Shown here in pieces: positions 1 through 5,486 of a DNA stretch of 6,010 nucleotides. Position 1 is the first letter of the stretch; every line of letters starts with the position of its first letter. The notes beneath the pieces are model-generated. The model searched no databases and had not been told where the DNA came from. It saw nothing but the letters and a program-made list of their open reading frames with translations. The stretch covers positions 1 through 6,010 of the forward strand of contig JACMOG010001016.1 of assembly GCA_014378125.1 (NCBI GenBank), written 5' to 3'. Source of the stretch: Vitreoscilla sp. (GTDB lineage: Bacteria > Pseudomonadota > Gammaproteobacteria > Burkholderiales > Burkholderiaceae). The position numbers were made by a program, and so were the translations under genes.

Positions 1-223
1 CGGTCATCGACTGCAGCTGCAACTTGTCGCAACGCTCGGGCGTGAGCGCCAGGCAGATCAGGCCGCGGCCGTAGCGCGCCATGAAGTTGATCGCCTCGGC
101 AGTGACGCAGTCGGCGGCGGTCACGAGATCACCTTCGTTTTCGCGGTCTTCCTCGTCGACGAGGATGATCATGCGGCCCGCGGCCAGTTCGTTGACCAGG
201 GCGGAGACAGGAGAAATGGGCAT
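1..223 (-). CDS. ribB: 3,4-dihydroxy-2-butanone-4-phosphate synthase, N-terminal part (cut by window edge)
   Basis: The first 74 codons of a DHBP synthase are present. The enzyme converts D-ribulose 5-phosphate to 3,4-dihydroxy-2-butanone 4-phosphate plus formate, supplying the four-carbon unit for riboflavin in the cytoplasm. The translation begins MPISPVSALVNELAAGRM. It then shows the family signature DEEDRENEGDLV at about residues 23-34, whose acidic residues bind the metal and substrate, followed by INFMARYGRGLICLAL at 45-60. The ATG at 223 fits the usual family start, about 20 residues before the signature. An internal ATG at codon 18 would remove the first strand. The gene lies 50 nt downstream of ribD on the same strand. 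No clear Shine-Dalgarno sequence precedes it, but a TACAAT box does. Many Burkholderiales carry a RibBA fusion with a GTP cyclohydrolase II-like C-terminal domain. The window ends too early to tell RibB from RibBA. Confidence 0.95.
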   Translation of the reverse strand, partial: MPISPVSALVNELAAGRMIILVDEEDRENEGDLVTAADCVTAEAINFMARYGRGLICLALTPERCDKLQLQSMT

Positions 224-229
224 CCCGCG

Positions 230-258
230 ATTGTAGGCGGCGGACCAGGGTTTCCCAG
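230..258 (-). promoter_or_regulatory. Candidate ribB promoter with very short or no leader
   Basis: On the minus strand the hexamer TACAAT (positions 235-230) matches five of six bases of the sigma-70 -10 consensus. It lies only six bases before the ribB ATG. A poor -35 candidate, CTGGGA, lies 17 bases upstream, with three of six matches to TTGACA. Transcription starting 6-7 bases after the -10 box would begin at or beside the A of the start codon, giving a leaderless or nearly leaderless mRNA. This would fit the lack of a Shine-Dalgarno sequence. The call rests on one hexamer in a short intergenic gap, and read-through from ribD could equally express ribB. Confidence 0.3.
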
Positions 259-273
259 GGGCAGGGCCTCTGG

Positions 274-1368
274 TCAGCGCCTGCTTCGTGCAAGGATGCG
301 CAGGTCGGCGCCCACTTTCTCGGCGTCGTGGAAATCGAAGGCCGTGGCCTGCGACAGGGCGGTCAATTGGCCCAGGTCGGCCAGGCCGCGTCCTTCGCCG
401 AGCAGCGTGGGCGCGAGGTAGACCAGCAGTTCGTCGACGCGGCCGGTGCGCAGCAGGGCGCCGTTGAGGCGCGCGCCGGCCTCGACGTGGATCTCGTTGA
501 CGGGGCGGGCGGCCAGCGCGTCGAGCACGGCATGCAGGTCGAGCCGACCATCAGCGTGTGCCGGCACGTCGACGATCTCGGCGCCGCGTGCTCGAAGCGC
601 GGCGCGCCGCCCGGCGTCGACGGATGCCGTGAACAGCAGCACCGGCGACGGCGAGTCGAACAGGCGCGCGGTGGGCGGCGTGTCCAGGCGTGCGTCGACC
701 ACGCAGCGCAGCGGCTGGCGCTCGGTGGGCACCAGGCGCACGTCCAGCGACGGGTCGTCGGCCAGCACGGTGCCCACGCCGGTGAGCACGGCCCCGGCGC
801 GGCGGCGCCACCCATGGCCGTCGGCGCGCGCGTCGGGGCCGGTGATCCACTGGCTGGCGCCGTTGGGCAGCGCGGTGCGGCCGTCCAGCGACGCGGCGAT
901 CTTCATGCGCACCCACGGGCGGGCGCGTTCCATGCGCGCGAAGAAGCCGATGTTGAGCTCGCGGGCGCGCCGCGCGATGGCCTCGGGCGCATGGGCGATG
1001 GCGATTCCCGCCGCGGCGATGCGCGCGCCGCCCTGGCCGTTGACCAGCGGGTTCGGGTCGCCCACCGCGATCTCGACGCGGCCCACGCCCGCCGCCACCA
1101 GCGCGTCGCAGCACGGCGGTGTGCGGCCGTGGTGGGCGCAGGGTTCCAGCGTCACGTAGACGGTGGCGCCGCGCACGTCGGCGCCGCGCGCCCCGGCGTC
1201 ACGCAGCGCCATCACCTCGGCGTGCGGGCCGCCGGCCGCCTGCGTGTGGCCCCGGCCCAGCACGGTGGCGCCATCGGCCGACACGATCAGGCAGCCCACG
1301 CGCGGGTTCGGGTCGGACAGGCCGACCGCCTGCTCGGCCAGCGCCAGCGTCAAAAGCCAGGGTTCCAT
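274..1368 (-). CDS. ribD: Bifunctional diaminohydroxyphosphoribosylaminopyrimidine deaminase / 5-amino-6-(5-phosphoribosylamino)uracil reductase
   Basis: This 364-residue cytoplasmic enzyme performs the second and third steps of riboflavin synthesis from GTP: deamination of the pyrimidine ring, then NADPH-dependent reduction of the ribose side chain. The N-terminal deaminase domain (about residues 1-145) has the zinc site of the cytidine-deaminase fold, with HAE at 49-51 and PCAHHGRTPPC at 76-86. Here H49, C77 and C86 bind zinc and E51 is the proton shuttle. The reductase domain (about 150-360) has PWVRMKIAASLDGRTAL (151-167), SQWITG (172-177) and LTGVGTVLADDP (195-206), all typical of the substrate and NADPH site. 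The C-terminal RVDELLVYLAPTLLG is also typical. Length is normal for the family. The ATG at 1368 gives the usual N-terminus. In-frame ATGs at 1479 and 1485 would add roughly 37-39 residues with no family resemblance. The gene is transcribed away from fimT and lies just upstream of ribB. Riboflavin synthase is not in between. Confidence 0.97.
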   Translation of the reverse strand: MEPWLLTLALAEQAVGLSDPNPRVGCLIVSADGATVLGRGHTQAAGGPHAEVMALRDAGARGADVRGATVYVTLEPCAHHGRTPPCCDALVAAGVGRVEIAVGDPNPLVNGQGGARIAAAGIAIAHAPEAIARRARELNIGFFARMERARPWVRMKIAASLDGRTALPNGASQWITGPDARADGHGWRRRAGAVLTGVGTVLADDPSLDVRLVPTERQPLRCVVDARLDTPPTARLFDSPSPVLLFTASVDAGRRAALRARGAEIVDVPAHADGRLDLHAVLDALAARPVNEIHVEAGARLNGALLRTGRVDELLVYLAPTLLGEGRGLADLGQLTALSQATAFDFHDAEKVGADLRILARSRR

Positions 1369-1497
1369 CGGGATCGTCCGGTTGGTCGCGCGCGAATGCG
1401 CCGGTTGGCGGGGCGGTTGGCGAAGTGCGCCGTCCCGGGGGATGATTTTCCATGACGGGGCCCGAACAATGGCCGGCATGCGCATCGAAAGCGAGAA
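1369..1497. promoter_or_regulatory. Divergent intergenic region between ribD and fimT
   Basis: These 129 bases separate two divergently read genes, so both promoters should lie here or inside the flanking starts. Three copies of CGGTTGG occur on the plus strand (1379-1385, 1402-1408, 1414-1420), with starts 23 and 12 bases apart. No convincing sigma-70 pair is visible for either gene. On the minus strand, TTGTTC followed 16 bases later by AATCAT is a weak candidate for ribD. On the plus strand AACAAT at 1465-1470 is a weak -10 candidate for fimT. I found no sigma-54 -24/-12 element with correct spacing and no room for an FMN riboswitch. Confidence 0.4.
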
Positions 1498-2061
1498 ATG
1501 CCCGTCCCGTCCATTTTTAAGCGCCGGCCCGCCGAGGCCGGCTACACCCTGATCGAGCTGGCCATCGTGCTGGCCGTCGTCGCCATCCTGTGCCGCGTGG
1601 CCACGCCGGGCCTGTCGCGCGCGGCGGCCACGCACGCGCTGGCGGCGCAGTCCTCGGAGTTCATGTCGACGCTGCGCTTCGCGCGCTCCGAGGCGCTCAA
1701 GCGCGGCATGTCCGTCACCGTGTGCGCCACCGCGCCCGGCGGGCCGCCGCTGGCCTGCCAGGGCGCGTGCGCGGCCGATTGGCGCTCGGGCTGGATCGTG
1801 TTCGCCGACAGCCAGCACCGCGGCGTGCTGGCGGACGGCGGCCCGGTGCTGCGCCTCCAGCAGCCCCTGGGGCGCAGCGGTGGCGTGTCCGGCACGCGCG
1901 GCAGCATCAGCTTCACCGCGGCCGGCTTCAGCACCGACGCGTCGTCGCACTTCCTGTTCAGCCCGCCCGCCGAGGCCGCGCTCGACGCGCCGCCGCCTGT
2001 CGTGGTGTGCGTCAGCAAGCAGGGCCGGCCGCGCCTGGGCGCCACCGGGGGCTGCAATTGA
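1498..2061 (+). CDS. fimT: FimT-like minor type IV pilin (GspH/FimT family) with a C-terminal GRPR motif
   Basis: This is a 187-residue prepilin-like protein. It has a short basic leader, a PilD-type cleavage site after G15, the mature start YTLIE with the assembly glutamate E20 (+5), and a hydrophobic N-terminal helix to about residue 40. Tyrosine at +1 is less usual than phenylalanine. The GspH/FimT domain follows: RFARSEALKR (60-69), WRSGWIVFAD (95-104), the SISF strand (136-139), and cysteines at 76, 87, 91, 171 and 186 that probably form disulfides in the periplasm. The C-terminal segment carries GRPR at 176-179, matching the GRxR motif reported for DNA binding by Legionella pneumophila FimT in natural transformation. 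A role in DNA uptake here is inference. The ATG at 1498 gives a 15-residue leader, preceded by a weak purine-rich stretch. It is the first pilin gene, diverges from ribD, and is followed by a 168-nt gap. Confidence 0.85.
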   Translation: MPVPSIFKRRPAEAGYTLIELAIVLAVVAILCRVATPGLSRAAATHALAAQSSEFMSTLRFARSEALKRGMSVTVCATAPGGPPLACQGACAADWRSGWIVFADSQHRGVLADGGPVLRLQQPLGRSGGVSGTRGSISFTAAGFSTDASSHFLFSPPAEAALDAPPPVVVCVSKQGRPRLGATGGCN

Positions 2062-2229
2062 ACGCCCGCCTCGCAGGCCGCGTGGCGCTCGCCGCGCAGA
2101 GCCAACGCGTGACCGGTGCCGCGCATCGGGCGTCCGCTTCCGCCCGTCACCCCGGGAAAAGGCCACGAGAGACGGTACATTCAGGACGGCCACGGCGCAC
2201 CTTGCCCGCGTCGGGCCTCGCGCGCCGTC
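2062..2229 (+). other. Spacer between fimT and fimU, possible internal promoter
   Basis: This 168-nt spacer is the only sizeable gap in the pilin cluster. It has a perfect 6-bp hairpin, CGGGCG / CGCCCG (2127-2132 and 2141-2146), with an 8-base loop and no following T run, so it is not a convincing terminator. Downstream is a locally less GC-rich stretch with the -10-like hexamer TACATT (2176-2181), but no matching -35. An in-frame ATG at 2116 would extend fimU across part of this region with sequence that does not resemble a prepilin leader, so I treat it as noncoding. Confidence 0.35.
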
Positions 2230-2835
2230 ATGCTTCTTCCGTCCCTCGTTCCCGTCTCCGCCGCCCCGTCGCACCGCCATCGCCGGTGCGCGCGCCATGG
2301 CGGCTTCACGCTGGTGGAGCTGATGGTCACGGTGGCAGTGGCATCGGTCATCGTCGCCCTCGGCGCGCCGTCGTTCCTGCGCGCGCTGGCGCGTCACGCG
2401 ATCCTGGCGCAGGCCGAGGAGCTGCAGGACGCCATGCGCATCGGCCGCAACGAGGCCATGAAGCGCAGCGGCCCGGTGGTGCTGTGCCGCACCGAGTCCG
2501 CCCACCCGGGCCACTGCACCGACTCGGGTGGCAACTGGCAGACGTGGCTGCTGTTCGCCGACCTCGGTCGCAGCGGCGCGTTCGCGGCGGGCGATCCGAT
2601 CCTGCGCCAGCACGTCGACGTGTCCTCGCGCATGACGGTCACCGGCCCGGCGCCGGCCGTGCGCTTCGAGTCCACCGGCATCGCCCACGCCGACACGGGC
2701 CCCGCGGTGTTCCTGCTGGCGCCCGCCGGCTCGGCCTCCGACTCGCCGCGCACCGACGTCGCGCTGCAACGCCAGGTGTGCGTCAGCGCGCGCGGCGAGG
2801 TGGCCATCGTCGGCGGCGACGCCGCATGCCCGTGA
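2230..2835 (+). CDS. fimU: FimU-like minor type IV pilin (GspH/FimT family)
   Basis: This is the second GspH/FimT-family protein, 201 residues from the ATG at 2230. The leader is 25 residues, basic near the cleavage site (HRHRRCARHGG), with cleavage after G25. The mature start is FTLVELMV, with E30 at +5, followed by a hydrophobic helix to about residue 48. The family region RIGRNEAMKR (70-79) and cysteines 86, 96, 184 and 200 align in pattern with the preceding fimT product, so the two are distant paralogs. The C-terminal GRxR seen in FimT is replaced by RGEVA. Position two in a fimT-fimU-pilV-pilW-pilX order makes this the likely FimU, a component of the pilus-initiating minor-pilin complex in P. 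aeruginosa. The start is uncertain: ATG 2116 would add 38 residues, and neither start has a clear ribosome-binding site. The 3' end overlaps pilV. Confidence 0.8.
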   Translation: MLLPSLVPVSAAPSHRHRRCARHGGFTLVELMVTVAVASVIVALGAPSFLRALARHAILAQAEELQDAMRIGRNEAMKRSGPVVLCRTESAHPGHCTDSGGNWQTWLLFADLGRSGAFAAGDPILRQHVDVSSRMTVTGPAPAVRFESTGIAHADTGPAVFLLAPAGSASDSPRTDVALQRQVCVSARGEVAIVGGDAACP

Positions 2836-3416
2836 CGATGCGGCGCCTCTTTGCCCGGGCGCGCGTGCGCCGCGTCCGCTCGCCCGGCTTTTCGCTGGTG
2901 GAGGTGCTGGTGGCGATGTTCGTGGTCGCCATGGGCATCCTCGCGCTGGCCGGCCTGCTGCAGGCGTCCACGCGCTACTCCAAGATGAGCGAGCTGCGCT
3001 CCACCGCCACGCTGCTGGCCAACGACATCGCCGCACGCATCCGCGCCAACCCGGCGGGCGCCCAGCTGGGCGCTAGCGGCTACGACAACGTCGAGAAGGT
3101 GTTTCCCACCCCGCTGTCGCCGGCGCACGCGGCCTGCACCGCCGAGGCGCCATGCGGCCCGTCGGACCTGGCCAAGACCGACCTGGCCGACTGGACCGCC
3201 CGCGTGCGCGCCACGCTGCCCAAGGGCTCGGCCTGGATCGAGTTCCACGTCGGCAAGGCGCCCGCGCCCGACTACCTCGACGTGTGGGTGGGGTGGGCCG
3301 ACCCGCTCACGCTGGCGCCCGGCATCTCCACCGATCGCTCGGGCACCGAGTGCCCGGCGGCCTGGAAATCGGCGGAGCCGTCGGTGCGCTGCGTCTACCT
3401 GCAGGTGGCGCCATGA
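2826..3416 (+). CDS. pilV: PilV-like minor type IV pilin
   Basis: This is a 196-residue prepilin with a very basic leader (MRRLFARARVRRVRSPG), cleavage after G21, and mature start FSLVEVLVAM with E26 at +5. The following stretch, VVAMGILALAGLLQAS then RSTATLLANDIAARIRAN (58-75), is the hallmark of PilV: a helix and then a LA-D-RxRAN segment. Later, WIEFHVG and VWVGWADP (137-160) form typical C-terminal strands, and C104, C110, C176 and C189 could pair. Three starts are possible: ATG 2826, which overlaps the fimU stop by ten bases; GTG 2832, overlapping as GTGA; and ATG 2838. All keep the cleavage site. The gene ends in an ATGA overlap with pilW, so translation is probably coupled. In P. aeruginosa PilV belongs to the priming complex that starts pilus assembly in the inner membrane. 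Confidence 0.88.
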   Translation: MPVTMRRLFARARVRRVRSPGFSLVEVLVAMFVVAMGILALAGLLQASTRYSKMSELRSTATLLANDIAARIRANPAGAQLGASGYDNVEKVFPTPLSPAHAACTAEAPCGPSDLAKTDLADWTARVRATLPKGSAWIEFHVGKAPAPDYLDVWVGWADPLTLAPGISTDRSGTECPAAWKSAEPSVRCVYLQVAP

Positions 3417-4321
3417 CGCGCCGCGCTTTCGGGCCCGGTCGGCTCGCGCAGGGCGGCTTCACGCTCATCGAGATGATGGTGGCGCTGGCCATCGGCCTGG
3501 CGGTCATCGGCGCGCTCATCGGCGCCTGGGTGGCGTCGTTCCAGAGCGGCCGCCATTCCGACGCGATGGTGCAGATCACCGAGGACGCCACGCTGGCGCT
3601 CAACGTCATGCGGCAGCAGGTGGCCCAGGCCGGGTTCAGCCAGCCGCACGGCGTGGGCGACGGCGGCAACCTGGTGTTGCACGCGTTTCCCGCGGTGTCC
3701 GGCTGCGAGGGGGGCAACTTCGTCGACCTGCAGGCGGGCATCGTCGGCCCCACCAATTGCCGTCCCACCGATCCCGACCAGGCCACGCCCGACGCCATCG
3801 AGGTGGCCTACGAGGGCAGCGTGCTGGCGGCCTCGGCGTCCAACGGCATCCTGGGCGGCGCGGGCGCCAGGCAGCCGCTCGACTGCGTGGGCAACTCGTT
3901 TCCAAGGACGCACGACGACGCCACCGGCGACGACTATTGGCTCAACGACAGCAAGTTCTACGTGGCCGATGGCAGCCTCTGGTGCCACGGCCCGGGCAAC
4001 GCCGCGGGGGCGGCCGTGGTGCAGAACGTCGAGACTTTGCAGGTCACCTACGGCATGGCCGCGGCGCCGGCGGGCTCGCCCGGCTCGGGCCAGGTCGTCT
4101 ACTACGACATCGCGCCGCATCCCGGCTCGCCGCTGTGGGCCAACGTGCTGTCGGTCAACCTGTGCGTGCAGGTGCGCAGCGCCACCAAGGTGCTCGACAA
4201 GCAGCAGTCGCCCACGCTGGGCGGCTGGGTCGATTGCCGCAACGTGCGCCGCACGTCCACCGACGGCTACCTGCGGCGCACCTTCTCCACCACCGTCGTG
4301 TTGCAGAACAAGCTGCTGTGA
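3413..4321 (+). CDS. pilW: PilW-like minor type IV pilin
   Basis: This is a 302-residue prepilin, the largest in the cluster, as expected for PilW. The leader of 15 residues ends in GG, cleavage is after G15, and the mature start is FTLIEMMVALAIGL with E20 at +5. After the membrane helix comes a long helical part with TLALNVMRQQVAQAGF (60-75), typical of PilW. Then come a cysteine-containing globular domain (C98, C116, C158, C191, C251, C275), the family segment VQNVETLQVTYG (203-214), and the C-terminal RRTFSTTVVLQNKLL. The ATG overlaps the pilV stop (ATGA), and the 3' end overlaps a possible GTG start of pilX (GTGA). PilW and PilX act together in the pilus tip complex in P. aeruginosa. In that species they also support PilY1 function, and no pilY1 is found here. 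Confidence 0.9.
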   Translation: MTRRAFGPGRLAQGGFTLIEMMVALAIGLAVIGALIGAWVASFQSGRHSDAMVQITEDATLALNVMRQQVAQAGFSQPHGVGDGGNLVLHAFPAVSGCEGGNFVDLQAGIVGPTNCRPTDPDQATPDAIEVAYEGSVLAASASNGILGGAGARQPLDCVGNSFPRTHDDATGDDYWLNDSKFYVADGSLWCHGPGNAAGAAVVQNVETLQVTYGMAAAPAGSPGSGQVVYYDIAPHPGSPLWANVLSVNLCVQVRSATKVLDKQQSPTLGGWVDCRNVRRTSTDGYLRRTFSTTVVLQNKLL

Positions 4322-4335
4322 CCCTGCGCCGCCCA

Positions 4336-4944
4336 ATGCCCACCCCCCCGCCCCCGCCCGCACCCGGACGCGTCCCGCGCCCGCGCCCGCGCTGTCGCGC
4401 GCGGGGCTTCTCGCTGATCATCGCGATGCTGGTGCTCGCGGTCATCGGCCTGGCCTCCGCGGCCATCATGCGCAACGCCACCACCGGCGACCAGGTGGCC
4501 AACAACAACCGGCTGCAGACGCAGGCCAACCAGTACGCCCAGCTCGCGATGCGCTGGTGCGAGCGGCAGCTGGCGCTCGACCCCGGCGCGCGCGCCACCA
4601 CCGTGTTCTCCGCCACCAACCCGCCGGCGTGGAGCAGCCGGCAGAACTGGACGGTCGGCGGCAGCGCGCATGGCGCGCACACGCTGGCGGCCAGGGACAT
4701 CGGCAGCGCCGTGCAGCCGCGCGTCTTTCCGCAATGCCTGATGGAGTCGACGCCGACCCCCGACGTCTACACCGTCACGGCGCGTGGCTTCAGCGCCGAC
4801 TTCAAGGCCGACCCGGGCACGGGCGCCACGCGCAACGGCTCGGCAGTGTGGCTGCAGGCCACGATCCACGCCGAAGGCGAGAACAGCGGGCCCTTGAACG
4901 TGCGCCAGCGGCTGTGGCAGCAGCTGCTGACGCCGCCGTTCTGA
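4336..4944 (+). CDS. pilX: PilX-like minor type IV pilin lacking Glu at +5
   Basis: This 202-residue prepilin has a strongly proline- and arginine-rich leader (MPTPPPPPAPGRVPRPRPRC), cleavage after G24, and mature start FSLIIAMLVLAVIGL. Isoleucine occupies +5, where other pilins have glutamate. PilX and its type II secretion counterpart GspK normally lack this residue, which fits a position at the extreme tip. The region RNATTGDQVANNNRLQTQAN, followed by QYAQLAMRWCERQL, matches the PilX helix, and PQCLMESTPTPDVYTVTARGF (132-152) matches its C-terminal half. An in-frame GTG at 4318 would overlap the pilW stop as GTGA and add six residues. It is a credible alternative start, since other junctions in the cluster overlap in the same way. 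A run of seven C lies a few bases after the ATG. The next gene starts 24 nt downstream, where pilY1 would usually be. Confidence 0.85.
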   Translation: MPTPPPPPAPGRVPRPRPRCRARGFSLIIAMLVLAVIGLASAAIMRNATTGDQVANNNRLQTQANQYAQLAMRWCERQLALDPGARATTVFSATNPPAWSSRQNWTVGGSAHGAHTLAARDIGSAVQPRVFPQCLMESTPTPDVYTVTARGFSADFKADPGTGATRNGSAVWLQATIHAEGENSGPLNVRQRLWQQLLTPPF

Positions 4945-4968
4945 GGCCCTGGCGCCTGGCCTTCCGCA

Positions 4969-5016
4969 ATGCCATCCGTGATGCCATCCGCGATGCCATC
5001 CGCCATGCCGTCGCTG
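4969..5016 (+). repeat. Four-copy 12-bp in-frame tandem repeat at the pilE start
   Basis: Four 12-base units follow each other at 4969, 4981, 4993 and 5005. The first three are ATGCCATCCG plus two variable bases, and the fourth is a diverged ATGCCGTCGCTG. A partial unit (CTTCCGCA, 4961-4968) precedes them. Each unit begins with an in-frame ATG and encodes MPS plus one residue, so the array yields MPSVMPSAMPSAMPSL. The unit length is a multiple of three, so gain or loss of copies would keep the frame while changing leader length and the number of start codons. Confidence 0.9.
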
Positions 5017-5442
5017 ACCATGCGCCGTGGTTTCACGCTGATCGAGCTGATGATCGCGATGGCGGCAGTCGCGATCCTCGCGGCCGTCGCGCTGCCCGCG
5101 TTCCAGGAGCAGGTCGCCCGCACCCGCCGCGTCGAGCTGCAGGCCGCGCTGCTGGAAGATGCGGGCTACATGCAGCACTACTACGCCTCGCACGACGCGT
5201 TCACCGGCATGCCGCCACCGCAGTTGCCGTGGCCGCGAACGCCGCGAGCGGGCGCCGCGAACTACGCGATCACGGTGGCTTCGCCGCCCGGTGATCCGAC
5301 GACGTTCGTGCTGACGGCGCAGCGCGGCGGCGTGATGGCCTCGGATGCGTGCGGCGACTTCACGGTCGACTCGCTGGGACAGCGCGGCTTGGTGATGGGC
5401 ACGTTCGCGACGGGCCGCGGTATCGCCAGCTGCTGGCGCTGA
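4969..5442 (+). CDS. pilE: PilE-like minor type IV pilin
   Basis: This is a small type IV pilin of up to 157 residues. The mature part starts FTLIELMIAMAAVAILAAVALPAFQEQV, with E26 at +5 when counted from the first ATG, followed by RTRRVELQAALLEDAGYMQHYYASHDAFTG. This is the PilE pattern of a helix leading to a YY motif. Near the C-terminus, C128 and C155 (ending CWR) would close the disulfide-bonded D-region, within DACGDFTVDSLGQRG. Five in-frame ATGs precede the cleavage site (4969, 4981, 4993, 5005, 5020), giving leaders of 21, 17, 13, 9 or 4 residues. Short leaders are the norm for type IVa pilins, so the true start may be 5005 or 5020. None has a clear ribosome-binding site, and 4969 is given as the longest option. 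The gene is last in the cluster and ends just before a terminator. It is more likely a minor than the major pilin, from its position. Confidence 0.85.
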   Translation: MPSVMPSAMPSAMPSLTMRRGFTLIELMIAMAAVAILAAVALPAFQEQVARTRRVELQAALLEDAGYMQHYYASHDAFTGMPPPQLPWPRTPRAGAANYAITVASPPGDPTTFVLTAQRGGVMASDACGDFTVDSLGQRGLVMGTFATGRGIASCWR

Positions 5443-5447
5443 ACAAA

Positions 5448-5484
5448 AAAAGGGGTCTGGCCCCGAAGCGGCCAGACCCCTTTT
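5448..5484. terminator. Bidirectional rho-independent terminator between pilE and nrdR
   Basis: A perfect inverted repeat has arms GGGGTCTGGCC (5452-5462) and GGCCAGACCCC (5470-5480) around a 7-base loop. Four further A-T pairs extend it (5448-5451 with 5481-5484), giving a 15-bp stem. On the plus strand the stem ends in TTTT. On the minus strand it is followed by seven T (complement of 5445-5451). It sits five bases after the pilE stop and two bases beyond the nrdR stop, so it can end both converging transcripts, more strongly for nrdR. Confidence 0.92.
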
Positions 5485-5486
5485 GA

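Noticed and set aside
328..1455. Long plus-strand open frames opposite ribD
   Set aside because: They have low-complexity composition and no recognisable motifs, and they run antisense to a fully conserved RibD.
1369..1485. N-terminal extension of RibD from ATGs at 1479 or 1485
   Set aside because: The added residues do not resemble RibD, and the start at 1368 gives normal family length.
1471..1485. Possible sigma-54 promoter (TGGCCGGCATGC) before fimT
   Set aside because: Only seven bases lie between the GG and GC elements, where ten are required.
2127..2146. Hairpin after fimT as a terminator
   Set aside because: The stem is only 6 bp with an 8-base loop and no T run follows.
2176..2181. 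TACATT as the -10 box of a fimU promoter
   Set aside because: It matches four of six bases and no acceptable -35 lies 16-18 bases upstream. It is kept only as a possibility in the spacer entry.
2116..2229. Longer FimU from the ATG at 2116
   Set aside because: It would give a 63-residue leader, far too long for a prepilin, with no better ribosome-binding site.
274..3036. A 920-codon open frame on the minus strand extending far upstream of ribD across the pilin genes
   Set aside because: Only the ribD part resembles a protein family. The rest is arginine- and alanine-rich antisense sequence caused by high GC and overlies genes with clear pilin signatures.
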